A DNA stretch of 64,000 nucleotides from an uncultured Ilumatobacter sp. GTDB taxonomy: Bacteria; Actinomycetota; Acidimicrobiia; Acidimicrobiales; Ilumatobacteraceae. This document shows, one piece after another, positions 35,720 to 43,626 of this stretch (position 1 is its first letter; the number at the start of each line of letters is the position of its first letter). The stretch covers positions 1-64,000 of the forward strand of contig CALFRK010000060.1 in NCBI GenBank assembly GCA_937919625.1, written 5' to 3'. The notes under the pieces are model-generated. The model made no database searches. It was not told where the DNA came from and was given only the letters and a program-made list of their open reading frames with translations. A program made the translations under genes and the position numbers.

Positions 35720-37539
35720 TCGGCCGCTGAACGCTCGGCAGCCAGGTCGGCGTATTGGGCGATGCGACCACGACACACGTCGAGGCTCGCTGTCCAGAAT
35801 CCGACGTCGGTGACGTCGAGCCCGAACGCCTCGCCCAACTGTTCGGCCGTGTCCATGCCCGCACGAGACAGCAGATCGTCGTAGCCGATCCGGAACCGTT
35901 CTGGGTCGGCCTGGTATCGGGCGTACAACCCGAGCCCGAACAGCAGGCCGTAGGTGTACGGCCAATTGTAGAAGTGTGAACCGTAGTAGTGCGGCTTGAG
36001 GATCCACATATGTGGGTGGCGGGTGTCGAGGTCGATGCCATCGCCGTAGGCGTCGGCCTGAGCCTGCAGCATCAGCTCGTTGAGTTCGCTGACGCCGAGC
36101 GTGCCTCGCTGGCGGCGGGCGAACACCTCGCTCTCGAACAAGAATCGTGAGTGGATGTCGACCACAACCTGATTCGAACCGGCCAGATCGACGTCGAGCA
36201 GAGCCAATCTTTCGGGGCCCTCGAGTCGGCTGAGGCCGGCCTCGACGGCGAGCGTCTCGCAGAAGATGCTGGCGGTTTCGGCAAGTGCCATCGGAACCCG
36301 CTTCTGGAGTGCGGTCCGGCCGGCCAGTGTGGTGTTGTGGTAGGCGTGCCCGAGTTCGTGGGCTGTAGTTTGGGCCGAGCTGACCGAACCAGCCCAGTTG
36401 AGTAGCACTAGCGACCGGTCATCTTTGAACGACATGCAGAAGGCGCCACCCGTCTTGCCGTCACGTGGCTCGGCATCGATCCAGTGTTCGCTGAGGGAGC
36501 GGTCGACCAGGCCGGCCAGTTGATCGCTGTAGGTGGCAAATGCCGAACGAACCCAATCGATGCCGTCGCTCCAAGAGATGGATGACGCCACGTGTGGGAG
36601 CGGTGCTTCGAGGTCCCACCACGGCAGCCCCCCGGTGTGACCGTGCAGCCGCGCTTTGATTCGCATCCATCTGCGAAAATCTGGCAAGGCGTCTGTGATC
36701 GCAGCCTGCATGGCGTCGAACGTGGCTCGACTGACGCTGTTGGCGAACAGCGAGGCATCGAGCGGGCTCTTCCAGTTGCGCCGCCGATTGACGCTGTTGG
36801 CCTCGCCCTTGATGGCGTTCATGGCGGCTGCGACAGAGGTGTCGACTCGCGGCCATGCCTGCATCTCGGCGTCGTAACCGGCCCGCCTGATCTCGGGGTC
36901 GGGCGACGTACCCAACCCCCGCACGGCCGGCATCGGCATCGTTTCGGTGCGCCCGCCCGGAAATCTAACCTTGGTGGTGAGCTGGGAGGTGATGTCGCTG
37001 TGCAGTCGTCCCCACGCACCTGAACCCGTGGTTGCCAGCTCGGCGTACAAGCCTTCTTCCGCCTCGGTCATCTGGTGGCCTGCCCGCTCGTCGAGGCGCG
37101 CCAGCGGGCCCTGGTGCTCAGCTACCTCGCTGCTGACCGTCGCCAGTTCGTCGACGCCCAGTGCATGTACCCAATCGGCGAGTCGTGCGACCAGCGGTCC
37201 GATCTTCGCCTCGTGCACATCGAGCTGGCTCGCCAAGGCCTGCGCATGTTCGTGGCGCGAGTCGGTGGCGATCGTCGAGTACACCACGGCCCCCAGTTCG
37301 TTAAACTCTTCGGAGAAGGTGTTGTAGGCGCCGATCACGGCGTCGGCGGCGGCTCCATCGGCGGCTGTGACGGGCCGTGTATCGATCGCCCGTACGTCGT
37401 GCTCATCGAACAGCGCCACCAAGCGCCCGGCGCCGGCTCCGATTCGTTCCATAGCATCGACGAAACTGCGGGCGTCGAGCCCTTCATGAACGTCGGCCAC
37501 GCTCCAGCGCGGCAGTGGATCCGTCTCGGTGGTGCTCAT
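35716..37539 (-). CDS. Oligoendopeptidase F-type M3 metallopeptidase
   Basis: A 607-residue cytoplasmic peptidase. The zinc motif is AHELGHAYHN with the third ligand in ETASIFCETL. The C-terminal block HYYGSHFYNWPYTYGLLFGLGL is typical of the PepF branch. It degrades oligopeptides. ATG 37539 overlaps the mshD stop (ATGA), and its stop overlaps rlmN, so mshD-pepF-rlmN is one coupled operon. Confidence 0.93.
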   Translation of the reverse strand: MSTTETDPLPRWSVADVHEGLDARSFVDAMERIGAGAGRLVALFDEHDVRAIDTRPVTAADGAAADAVIGAYNTFSEEFNELGAVVYSTIATDSRHEHAQALASQLDVHEAKIGPLVARLADWVHALGVDELATVSSEVAEHQGPLARLDERAGHQMTEAEEGLYAELATTGSGAWGRLHSDITSQLTTKVRFPGGRTETMPMPAVRGLGTSPDPEIRRAGYDAEMQAWPRVDTSVAAAMNAIKGEANSVNRRRNWKSPLDASLFANSVSRATFDAMQAAITDALPDFRRWMRIKARLHGHTGGLPWWDLEAPLPHVASSISWSDGIDWVRSAFATYSDQLAGLVDRSLSEHWIDAEPRDGKTGGAFCMSFKDDRSLVLLNWAGSVSSAQTTAHELGHAYHNTTLAGRTALQKRVPMALAETASIFCETLAVEAGLSRLEGPERLALLDVDLAGSNQVVVDIHSRFLFESEVFARRQRGTLGVSELNELMLQAQADAYGDGIDLDTRHPHMWILKPHYYGSHFYNWPYTYGLLFGLGLYARYQADPERFRIGYDDLLSRAGMDTAEQLGEAFGLDVTDVGFWTASLDVCRGRIAQYADLAAERSAAE

Positions 37540-38456
37540 GGTGTCCCCTGTGATCGGTCGGTGCCGGTGAGGCATCCTGCAAACGCCTGGCGCTCGTGGT
37601 GAATCGTAAATCCGATCCGGTCGTAAAGCCCCACAGCAGCGGTGTTGTCGGCGTCGACATACAGCATCGCAGTCGACACGCCTCTGAGTGTGATCGAGTC
37701 GAGCCCAGCCAGTGTGAGCTGTTTGCCGAGCCCCTGACCGTGAAAGTCAGGGTCGACGGCGATCACGTAAATTTCGCCCAGCACCGGGTAGTGATCGGTG
37801 TGAAGCTTTGTCCAGCAGAAGGCCGCCAGGCGGCCTTCGCTCTCATAGATTCGAAAGCCGGCCGCATCGAACCACTTCTCGCTGATGCGGGCGGCCAACG
37901 AATCGGCCGTCCAACCACCCTGTTCGCCGTGGTCGGCAAACGCCCGATTGTTGACAGCGATCCAAGCAGCGTCGTCTTGGCCCACGACGAACGCTCGTGT
38001 GGCGACGGCGGCATGGGTGTCGGTCGGAAGCGGTCGCCGCATCTCGAACAGTGTCCGACTCGGTGTCAGCCCGATTCTATTGGCCAGCAACCGATCTGAA
38101 TCGTCGACATCGTCGGCCCACCAAGACAGATTGCCGCCTCCTTCGCGTCGAAAGCTGTCGATCGCGGTCTCGATGAGATCGTCATGGACTCGTCGTGGAT
38201 CGACCACGTCTGAACGAATCACCACTTCGAGCGACGCCGAGTCGTTGCCTGCGGAGATCTGCGCGAGTCCGAGTATGCCAGACGGGTCGGCAACGGTGAC
38301 GGCGATCAATCTGTCGCTGTCGGGAGCGTTCAGGTCGAGCCAGAGATGGTCGCTAAGCGCACGGGCTCCGCTGTTTGCTGAAACCTGATCGACGAAGGCG
38401 ACCAACCGCTGACGTTCGACATCGGTTGGACGCCGAATGATCTCCACGACCCGCAT
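37536..38456 (-). CDS. mshD: Mycothiol synthase (double GNAT acetyltransferase)
   Basis: Acetylates Cys-GlcN-Ins to finish mycothiol, the low-molecular-weight thiol of actinobacteria. The 306-residue protein has two GNAT domains. The C-terminal one has the acetyl-CoA loop DPDFHGQGLGKQLTLAG and the strongly MshD-like LYVDADNTAAVGLYDRIGF. TACCCT lies 7 nt before ATG 38456. Its presence confirms an actinobacterial host. Confidence 0.92.
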   Translation of the reverse strand: MRVVEIIRRPTDVERQRLVAFVDQVSANSGARALSDHLWLDLNAPDSDRLIAVTVADPSGILGLAQISAGNDSASLEVVIRSDVVDPRRVHDDLIETAIDSFRREGGGNLSWWADDVDDSDRLLANRIGLTPSRTLFEMRRPLPTDTHAAVATRAFVVGQDDAAWIAVNNRAFADHGEQGGWTADSLAARISEKWFDAAGFRIYESEGRLAAFCWTKLHTDHYPVLGEIYVIAVDPDFHGQGLGKQLTLAGLDSITLRGVSTAMLYVDADNTAAVGLYDRIGFTIHHERQAFAGCLTGTDRSQGTP

Positions 38457-38483
38457 TCGCTGCAGGGTACCCGGCCCCCGAGA

Positions 38484-38508
38484 CCACGTTGTGCCTGACG
38501 CAACGTGG
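38484..38508. repeat. Palindrome with CCTGA loop
   Basis: CCACGTTGTG, CCTGA, CGCAACGTGG: a 10-bp stem with one G-T pair. It sits in the 79-bp region between the divergent mshD and nth starts. A near copy (23 of 25 bases) is at 59841-59865. Confidence 0.8.
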
Positions 38509-38535
38509 CACTTCAGGTCGTAGTGTCGGCAGACG

Positions 38536-39225
38536 ATGGGTAACACTCCGACATCCGACGACGGCGAGGTTCGCCGGCCGAAGCGGCCGCGCAGTGCGAA
38601 AGGGCGGGCACGTGAAACGGCGGTACGCCTGGCCCACGAGTACCCGGAAGCATTGTGCGAACTCGATCACTCGAATCCCTACGAACTGCTCGCTGCCACG
38701 ATCCTGTCGGCCCAATGCACCGACGCCCGCGTGAACATGGTGACGCCCGCTCTGTTCGTGCGCTATCCCACGCCGGATGACCTATCGCACGCCGACCAGG
38801 GTGAGCTGGAGGAAATTGTTCGGTCGACCGGATTTTTTGCATCGAAGGCTCGCAATCTGATCGGGATGGGCAGCGCCTTGGTCGACCGCTTCGATGGCGA
38901 GGTGCCGACCGAGCTGGGCGATCTCGTCACGATCCCTGGTGTCGGTCGCAAGACCGGCAACGTGATGCGAGCCGTGGTATTCGGGTTGCCCGGCATCGCC
39001 GTCGACACCCATGTCAAACGATTGGCGAACCGACTCGGTCTTACCGAACATGACGATCCCGCCAAGATCGAGCACGATCTCGACAGGCTGCTTCCCGAAA
39101 ACGATCGAAGCGATTTCGGGCTGCGCATGATCCTGCACGGGCGGCGTGTTTGTTTCGCCCGCAAACCCGAATGTGAGAACTGCGCCTTGGAGGATTTGTG
39201 CCCGTCGTCGGCGTTGCGACCGTGA
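38536..39225 (+). CDS. nth: Endonuclease III (DNA glycosylase/AP lyase)
   Basis: Base-excision repair enzyme that removes oxidised pyrimidines. The 229-residue protein has the helix-hairpin-helix with catalytic Lys (TIPGVGRKTGNVMRA), the catalytic Asp in AVDTHVKRLANR and the C-terminal 4Fe-4S motif C-x6-C-x2-C-x5-C (CFARKPECENCALEDLC). TAGTGT lies 9 nt before the ATG. A hairpin from GAAAC/GTTTTC (39236-39250) follows the stop. Confidence 0.95.
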   Translation: MGNTPTSDDGEVRRPKRPRSAKGRARETAVRLAHEYPEALCELDHSNPYELLAATILSAQCTDARVNMVTPALFVRYPTPDDLSHADQGELEEIVRSTGFFASKARNLIGMGSALVDRFDGEVPTELGDLVTIPGVGRKTGNVMRAVVFGLPGIAVDTHVKRLANRLGLTEHDDPAKIEHDLDRLLPENDRSDFGLRMILHGRRVCFARKPECENCALEDLCPSSALRP

Positions 39226-39252
39226 ACGATCTCAGAAACGCCCTGTTTTCGT

Positions 39253-39286
39253 ACAAGTATTGGACAGATTTTCGTTGAATACTTGT
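39253..39286. promoter_or_regulatory. 9-bp inverted repeat, possible operator and promoter of the RNA gene
   Basis: ACAAGTATT (39253-39261), 16 bp, AATACTTGT (39278-39286): perfect arms. AATACT (39278-39283) has the A and T of a -10 box and would start transcription near 39290, just before the structured region. I see no good -35. Confidence 0.45.
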
Positions 39287-39289
39287 TCC

Positions 39290-39424
39290 CGCACGCGCCG
39301 CCCTGTGAGGATGTCTCCATCCAGGTTCCCGCCACCTGGATTTGAGGCAGTGCTGGGCTCCGCCGCCCAGCCTGCTCACGGGTTGGACGACCCTCCGGTT
39401 CGCCGGAGGGTCGTCCCCGTTTTT
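39290..39424 (+). ncRNA. Candidate structured small RNA with intrinsic terminator
   Basis: A three-way junction can be drawn by eye. The closing stem is CCC(T)GTGAG (39301-39309) with CTCACGGG (39375-39382). Inside are hairpin ATCCAGGT-TCCCGCC-ACCTGGAT (39319-39341) and hairpin CTGGGC-TCCGCC-GCCCAG (39353-39370). A strong terminator follows directly. Both loops are C-rich and could pair with G-rich ribosome-binding sites. The layout recalls the actinobacterial 6C RNA (paired C-rich hairpin loops), but the loops do not have six consecutive Cs. A short reading frame from 39311 crosses the terminator and is not a likely gene. Target and function are unknown. Confidence 0.55.
39385..39424 (+). 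terminator. Strong rho-independent terminator
   Basis: A perfect 14-bp stem GGACGACCCTCCGG (39385-39398), tetraloop TTCG, CCGGAGGGTCGTCC (39403-39416), then CCG and TTTTT (39420-39424). It is the clearest intrinsic terminator in the window and works on the plus strand only. It ends the candidate small RNA. Confidence 0.92.
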
Positions 39425-39436
39425 CGGCTGCTCAGC

Positions 39437-39468
39437 GGTCAGGAGGTCAGGCGGTCAGGAGGTCAGCG
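39437..39468. repeat. 8-bp tandem repeat, four copies
   Basis: GGTCAGGA, GGTCAGGC, GGTCAGGA, GGTCAGCG at 39437-39468. It overlaps the stop codon of the small minus-strand gene. Confidence 0.75.
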
Positions 39469-39684
39469 TTCGAGCGATTTGATCGCCCGTCGCAATGCCC
39501 GCGTGGCGATCAGCAGCTGGCGTTCCGCTTCGACCACAGTTGCGACGACGTCTTCGCGATCCGTGCCAAGAAACGGTTCTGCGACGGCTGCAACCCGCTC
39601 ACGTTGGCGCTCGACGGTGTCGGTGATCACGTGCAGTTCGGCGGCGGCGGAAGCGGGGTTCGAGCCCGACGGTCGATTCGACAT
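39463..39684 (-). CDS. Small helical protein of unknown function (73 aa)
   Basis: A 73-residue protein rich in Ala, Glu, Arg and Thr, predicted mostly helical (ITDTVERQRERVAAVAEP, then DVVATVVEAERQLLIATRAL and basic RRAIKSLER). I do not recognise it. The frame is open upstream to 39780, but ATG 39684 has TAGGTT 7 nt upstream, an exact match to the leaderless pattern, and this leaves a 51-bp divergent gap to hisC. The tail ends inside an 8-bp tandem repeat. Confidence 0.6.
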   Translation of the reverse strand: MSNRPSGSNPASAAAELHVITDTVERQRERVAAVAEPFLGTDREDVVATVVEAERQLLIATRALRRAIKSLER

Positions 39685-39735
39685 CGGTCCCAACCTATTC
39701 CGGTTCGTCGTGAACCGCTCGGTAACCTGCCCGAC

Positions 39736-40815
39736 GTGATCCCGGTCCGCGACGACCTTCGTGCCCTCGAGGGCTACCACTCGCCTCAGGTCGACGTGCG
39801 CGTTCGTCTCAACACGAACGAGTCGCCGCTGGCGCCGCCGACGGCTTGGCGAGATGCGCTGGCAGCTGAGATGTCACGGGTCGAGTGGCACCGGTATCCC
39901 GACCGTCAGGCGATTGGCCTGCGCCAGGCGATCGCTGACTTCCACGGCGTTTCAGCAGACATGGTGTTTGCTGCCAACGGCTCCAACGAGGTGTTGCAGA
40001 CGATTCTGCTCACCTATGCCGGAGCAGGACGTTCCGTCGCCACGTTCGAGCCGACGTATCAAATGCACGCCCAGATCGCCCGCGTGGTCGGATCGACGGT
40101 GGTCGCAGGCGAGCGCGATGCAGACTTCTCGATAGACCCGGCAGAGATGCAGCGAGTAGTCGAGTCGGCCCGGCCGCACGTGACATTTCTGACGTCACCG
40201 AACAACCCGACCGGTCTGGTCGAACCCGCCGAACGGATCGAGCAGTTGCTGCAGCTCAGCTCTGGTCTCGTCGTGGCCGACGAGGCCTACGCTCAGTTCG
40301 CCAACTGGTCGGCGTTGTCGATGCTTGACGAGCAGCGTCCGCTCGTGATCACCCGCACGTTCTCCAAGACGTGGAGCATGGCCGGTGTACGACTCGGCTA
40401 TGTGATCGGCCCGACCTGGTTCATCGGTGAACTCGACAAGGTGGTGCTGCCGTATCACCTCGACACCGCAAAGCAGATCGCCGGTCGACTGGCGCTGCGG
40501 TTCGTCGACGAAATGGACGATCGTGTGCGTCTGATCGTGGCCGAACGAGAGCGTCTGTCGGCTGCGCTGAGCGAGATGCCGATCGACGTGACCCCGAGCG
40601 GGGCCAACTTCGTCCTGTTTCGCCCGCGTGTTGTTTCCGGGCGGGCACTCTGGCAGGGGCTGCTCGACCGCAGTGTTCTGGTGCGTGATTGTTCGGGCTG
40701 GCCGCGACTTGCCGATTGCCTACGCGTAACGATCGGCACACCCGACGAGAATGAAGCTTTCCTGACTGCCGTCGCCGATGTACTTGCCGAACAAGGAGAT
40801 CACCATGAGCCGTAG
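39736..40815 (+). CDS. hisC: Histidinol-phosphate aminotransferase
   Basis: PLP-dependent transamination of imidazole-acetol phosphate in histidine synthesis. The 359-residue protein has LNTNESPLAPP, NGSNEVLQTILLTYAGAG, DEAYAQF and the PLP lysine K211 in TFSKTWSMAGVRLGY. The start GTG 39736 has TAACCT 7 nt upstream and gives the right length; a frame open to 39604 is rejected. It heads the hisC-B-H-A-F operon and overlaps hisB by 11 bp. Confidence 0.93.
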   Translation: MIPVRDDLRALEGYHSPQVDVRVRLNTNESPLAPPTAWRDALAAEMSRVEWHRYPDRQAIGLRQAIADFHGVSADMVFAANGSNEVLQTILLTYAGAGRSVATFEPTYQMHAQIARVVGSTVVAGERDADFSIDPAEMQRVVESARPHVTFLTSPNNPTGLVEPAERIEQLLQLSSGLVVADEAYAQFANWSALSMLDEQRPLVITRTFSKTWSMAGVRLGYVIGPTWFIGELDKVVLPYHLDTAKQIAGRLALRFVDEMDDRVRLIVAERERLSAALSEMPIDVTPSGANFVLFRPRVVSGRALWQGLLDRSVLVRDCSGWPRLADCLRVTIGTPDENEAFLTAVADVLAEQGDHHEP

Positions 40816-41398
40816 CGCTACCCGCAGCCGCACGACCAAGGAGACGTCGATCGAGGTCAGCATCGATCTCGACGGCACCGGGCAGACCGATGTGTCGACG
40901 GGCATTCCGTTCTACGACCACATGCTCGATCAGCTCGGTCGTCACGGCGGCTTTGATCTCACGGTCAAGGCCGAAGGTGACCTCCACATCGACACCCATC
41001 ACACGGCGGAAGACGTGGCGATCGCTGTCGGCGAAGCGTTCCGCGAGGCGCTCGGCGACAAGGCAGGCATCCGGCGTTTCGCCAGCGGCCGGTACCCGCT
41101 CGACGAGGCGTTGGTCGACATCGCACTCGACCTGTCGGGCCGTGCCCACGTCGAGTGGATCGTGCCGATACCGGAGGTGCTGCCGCTGGGTGATCCGCCG
41201 TTCGACCCGCAGCTCGCCGAGCACGTCGTGACTTCATTTGCCAATGCGGCAGCGATGACACTCCACGTCGAGCTCGTGCGCGGCCGCAATGTGCACCACA
41301 TCATCGAGGCGACGTTCAAGGGCCTGGCGCGTTCGTTGCGCGATGCCGTGCGGATCGAGAGCACCGGCGGCGTGCCGTCGACCAAGGGTGTGTTGTGA
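40805..41398 (+). CDS. hisB: Imidazoleglycerol-phosphate dehydratase
   Basis: Dehydrates imidazole glycerol phosphate using two manganese ions. The 197-residue monofunctional enzyme has the metal-binding histidine blocks IDTHHTAEDVAIAVGEA and HHIIEATFKGLARSLRDA, and FYDHMLDQLGRHGGFDL. ATG 40805 has AAGGAG (40793-40798) inside the end of hisC, an internal Shine-Dalgarno that supports coupled translation. Confidence 0.96.
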   Translation: MSRSATRSRTTKETSIEVSIDLDGTGQTDVSTGIPFYDHMLDQLGRHGGFDLTVKAEGDLHIDTHHTAEDVAIAVGEAFREALGDKAGIRRFASGRYPLDEALVDIALDLSGRAHVEWIVPIPEVLPLGDPPFDPQLAEHVVTSFANAAAMTLHVELVRGRNVHHIIEATFKGLARSLRDAVRIESTGGVPSTKGVL

Positions 41399-42063
41399 AC
41401 GATCCTGATTCGACGCCTCGACGGCCGTTGGTCGCAGTGCTCGACTACGGGATCGGCAACCTGCACTCGGCCCAAAAGGCGATCGAAACGATGGGGGCCG
41501 ACGCACGACTCACCACCGATGCCGGATTGGTCGCCGACGCCGATGGGGTCGTGTTGCCAGGTGTCGGTGCGTTTGGGGCGTGCATGAACGCCTTGCGCTC
41601 GACGGGGCTCGAGCAACCTGCTCTCGACGCCGTCGCCTCTGGGCGACCGTTCTTGGGGATCTGCGTAGGTATGCAGATGTTGTTCGACGCCAGTGAGGAG
41701 GATCAGTCCGCCAAGGGGCTCGGTGTGATCGCCGGCACGATTCGGTGGATCCCCCCCGGCGTGAAGCGGCCGCAGATGCAGTGGAACCGGCTCGAACTAC
41801 GGCTGCCGGACGATCCGATGTTGGCCGAGCTCGGCGACGACCCGTGGGTGTACTTCGTGCACTCGTTGCACGGTGTGCCCGACGACCCATCGGTGGTGGC
41901 GGCGACCTGCGAGTACGGCGCCACCCTGAATGCGGCATTCCGGCTGGACAATCTGTTCGCCACTCAGTTTCACCCCGAGAAATCGGGTCCGACCGGATTG
42001 AAGTTGTTGGCCAACTTCGTTGGCGTGTGCACCCAGGCCAGGGTCGGCGGAGGCGCGGGTTGA
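41395..42063 (+). CDS. hisH: Imidazole glycerol phosphate synthase, glutaminase subunit
   Basis: A class I glutamine amidotransferase that feeds ammonia to HisF. The 222-residue protein has the oxyanion block LPGVGAFGACM, the nucleophile C90 in FLGICVGMQML and the His-Glu pair in TQFHPEKSG. GTG 41395 overlaps the hisB stop by four bases (GTGA). Confidence 0.95.
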   Translation: MNDPDSTPRRPLVAVLDYGIGNLHSAQKAIETMGADARLTTDAGLVADADGVVLPGVGAFGACMNALRSTGLEQPALDAVASGRPFLGICVGMQMLFDASEEDQSAKGLGVIAGTIRWIPPGVKRPQMQWNRLELRLPDDPMLAELGDDPWVYFVHSLHGVPDDPSVVAATCEYGATLNAAFRLDNLFATQFHPEKSGPTGLKLLANFVGVCTQARVGGGAG

Positions 42064-42794
42064 TGGCAGCGATCATCGACCTGTACCCGGCGATCGACCT
42101 TCGCGGTGGGCGCGTCGTGCGCCTCACCAAGGGCGACTATGACGCGGAGATCGTGTACGGCGATGATCCGGTCAAGGTTGCTCTGTCGTTCGCCGATGCG
42201 GGCGCGCCATGGGTGCATGTGGTCGATCTCGACGCCGCCCGATCGGGTGACCCCGTCAACCGATCGGTCGTGGCAGCGATTGCGGCTGCACTTCGGGGTC
42301 GCGCCTCGCTGCAGAACGGCGGCGGGGTGCGGACGCTGGCCGATGCTCGTGCCTTGGCCGATGCCGGTGTCGACAGGGTCGTCATGGGGTCGGCAGCGGT
42401 GCAGGATCCATCGCTCGTCGCACGCGCCAGCGAGGTCGTGTCGGTAGCGGTCGGTCTCGATCATCGCGACGGTGATCTGGCCGTTCACGGCTGGACCGAG
42501 GCCAGTGGGGTGCGCCTCGACGATGCGCTCGACCTGTTCCCGACGGCCGACGCGTTCGTGATTACCGACATCAGCCGCGACGGCATGCTGACCGGCCCTG
42601 ATGTCATCGGCCTGGCGCGGGCGGTCGCCGCCACGCAGGTGCCGGTGATCGCCAGCGGGGGAGTGTCATCCGTCGACGACCTCGTGGCGTTGGCAGCGAT
42701 TCCGAACCTCGGCGGGATCATCACCGGCAAGGCGATCTACGAGGGCCGGTTCACAGTCGCCGAGGCGTTGGCCGCCCTGGAGGAGCCGCACTGA
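42063..42794 (+). CDS. hisA: Phosphoribosyl-formimino-AICAR isomerase
   Basis: A 243-residue TIM barrel that catalyses the Amadori rearrangement of ProFAR. It begins [20 protein letters not shown] with the catalytic Asp, and has [19 protein letters not shown], the second Asp in [13 protein letters not shown] and IASGGVSS. In some actinobacteria this protein also does the TrpF reaction (PriA); no trpF is in the window, so that is possible here. ATG 42063 overlaps the hisH stop by one base. Confidence 0.93.
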   Translation: MAAIIDLYPAIDLRGGRVVRLTKGDYDAEIVYGDDPVKVALSFADAGAPWVHVVDLDAARSGDPVNRSVVAAIAAALRGRASLQNGGGVRTLADARALADAGVDRVVMGSAAVQDPSLVARASEVVSVAVGLDHRDGDLAVHGWTEASGVRLDDALDLFPTADAFVITDISRDGMLTGPDVIGLARAVAATQVPVIASGGVSSVDDLVALAAIPNLGGIITGKAIYEGRFTVAEALAALEEPH

Positions 42795-43570
42795 TGCGGG
42801 TTGCGCGCGTGATTCCGTGCCTCGATGTGACCGGCGGTCGCGTCGTAAAAGGCACCAACTTCGTCGATCTGCGCGATGCCGGCGACCCGGTCGAACTGGC
42901 AGCCCGCTACGACGCCGAGGGTGCTGATGAGCTGGTGTTTCTCGACATCACGGCCTCTTCCGATGATCGAGCCACCACCGTCGACATGGTGTTTCGGGTC
43001 GCCGAGCAGGTGTACATCCCGTTCACCGTCGGCGGAGGGATCCGGTCACTCGAGGATGCGCGCCGTATGCTGCGGGCCGGCGCCGACAAGGTCAGCGTCA
43101 ATACGGCGGCTGTTCAGCGCCCCGAGCTGATCAGCGAGATCGCCGCCGAGTTCGGCTCGCAGTGCGTCGTGTGTGCGATCGACGCAAAGCGGCGTGGCGA
43201 CTCGGCTTCTGACGGGTTCGAGGTGTACCTGCACGGTGGTCGCACGCCAACTGGCATCGACGCCGAAGAATGGGCTGTGCGGGCGGTCGAATTGGGCGCC
43301 GGGGAGATACTGCTGACCTCGATGGACCGCGACGGTACTCGCCAGGGCTTTGATCACGTGTTGACCCGGGCGGTCGTCGACGCTGTCAACGTACCGGTGA
43401 TCGCCAGCGGCGGGGTCGGCACACTCGACCACCTGGTCGACGGCGTCGTCGAAGGGGGAGCGGACGCCGTCTTGGCGGCGTCGATCTTTCACTTTCGGCA
43501 ACACACGATTGCCGAGGCGAAGGCCGCCATGGCGGCCGCCGGCATCATCGTCCGCCCACCCGGCGCCTGA
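42794..43570 (+). CDS. hisF: Imidazole glycerol phosphate synthase, cyclase subunit
   Basis: A 258-residue TIM barrel that combines ammonia from HisH with PRFAR. It has the catalytic Asp in [17 protein letters not shown] and the second in [14 protein letters not shown], and the phosphate loops [11 protein letters not shown] and [12 protein letters not shown] 42794 overlaps the hisA stop by one base. It is the last his gene of this cluster; hisI is 12 kb away with trpE, and hisD and hisG are outside the window. Confidence 0.96.
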   Translation: MRVARVIPCLDVTGGRVVKGTNFVDLRDAGDPVELAARYDAEGADELVFLDITASSDDRATTVDMVFRVAEQVYIPFTVGGGIRSLEDARRMLRAGADKVSVNTAAVQRPELISEIAAEFGSQCVVCAIDAKRRGDSASDGFEVYLHGGRTPTGIDAEEWAVRAVELGAGEILLTSMDRDGTRQGFDHVLTRAVVDAVNVPVIASGGVGTLDHLVDGVVEGGADAVLAASIFHFRQHTIAEAKAAMAAAGIIVRPPGA

Positions 43571-43571
43571 C

Positions 43572-43606
43572 GTAGTTCGGAGTGTGTCAGGCACACTCCG
43601 AACTAC
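43572..43606. repeat. Perfect 15-bp palindrome with TCAGG loop
   Basis: GTAGTTCGGAGTGTG (43572-43586), TCAGG, CACACTCCGAACTAC (43592-43606). It lies 2 bp after the hisF stop and 20 bp before the kinase start. No T-run follows, yet a hairpin this strong should slow or end transcription. Read on the minus strand its loop is CCTGA, as in the other palindromes. Confidence 0.85.
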
Positions 43607-43626
43607 TGTGAGCTTTCAGGGATTCC

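Noticed and set aside
39311-39739. Protein-coding frame through the candidate RNA
   Set aside because: It runs through a strong intrinsic terminator and into the antisense of the small gene.
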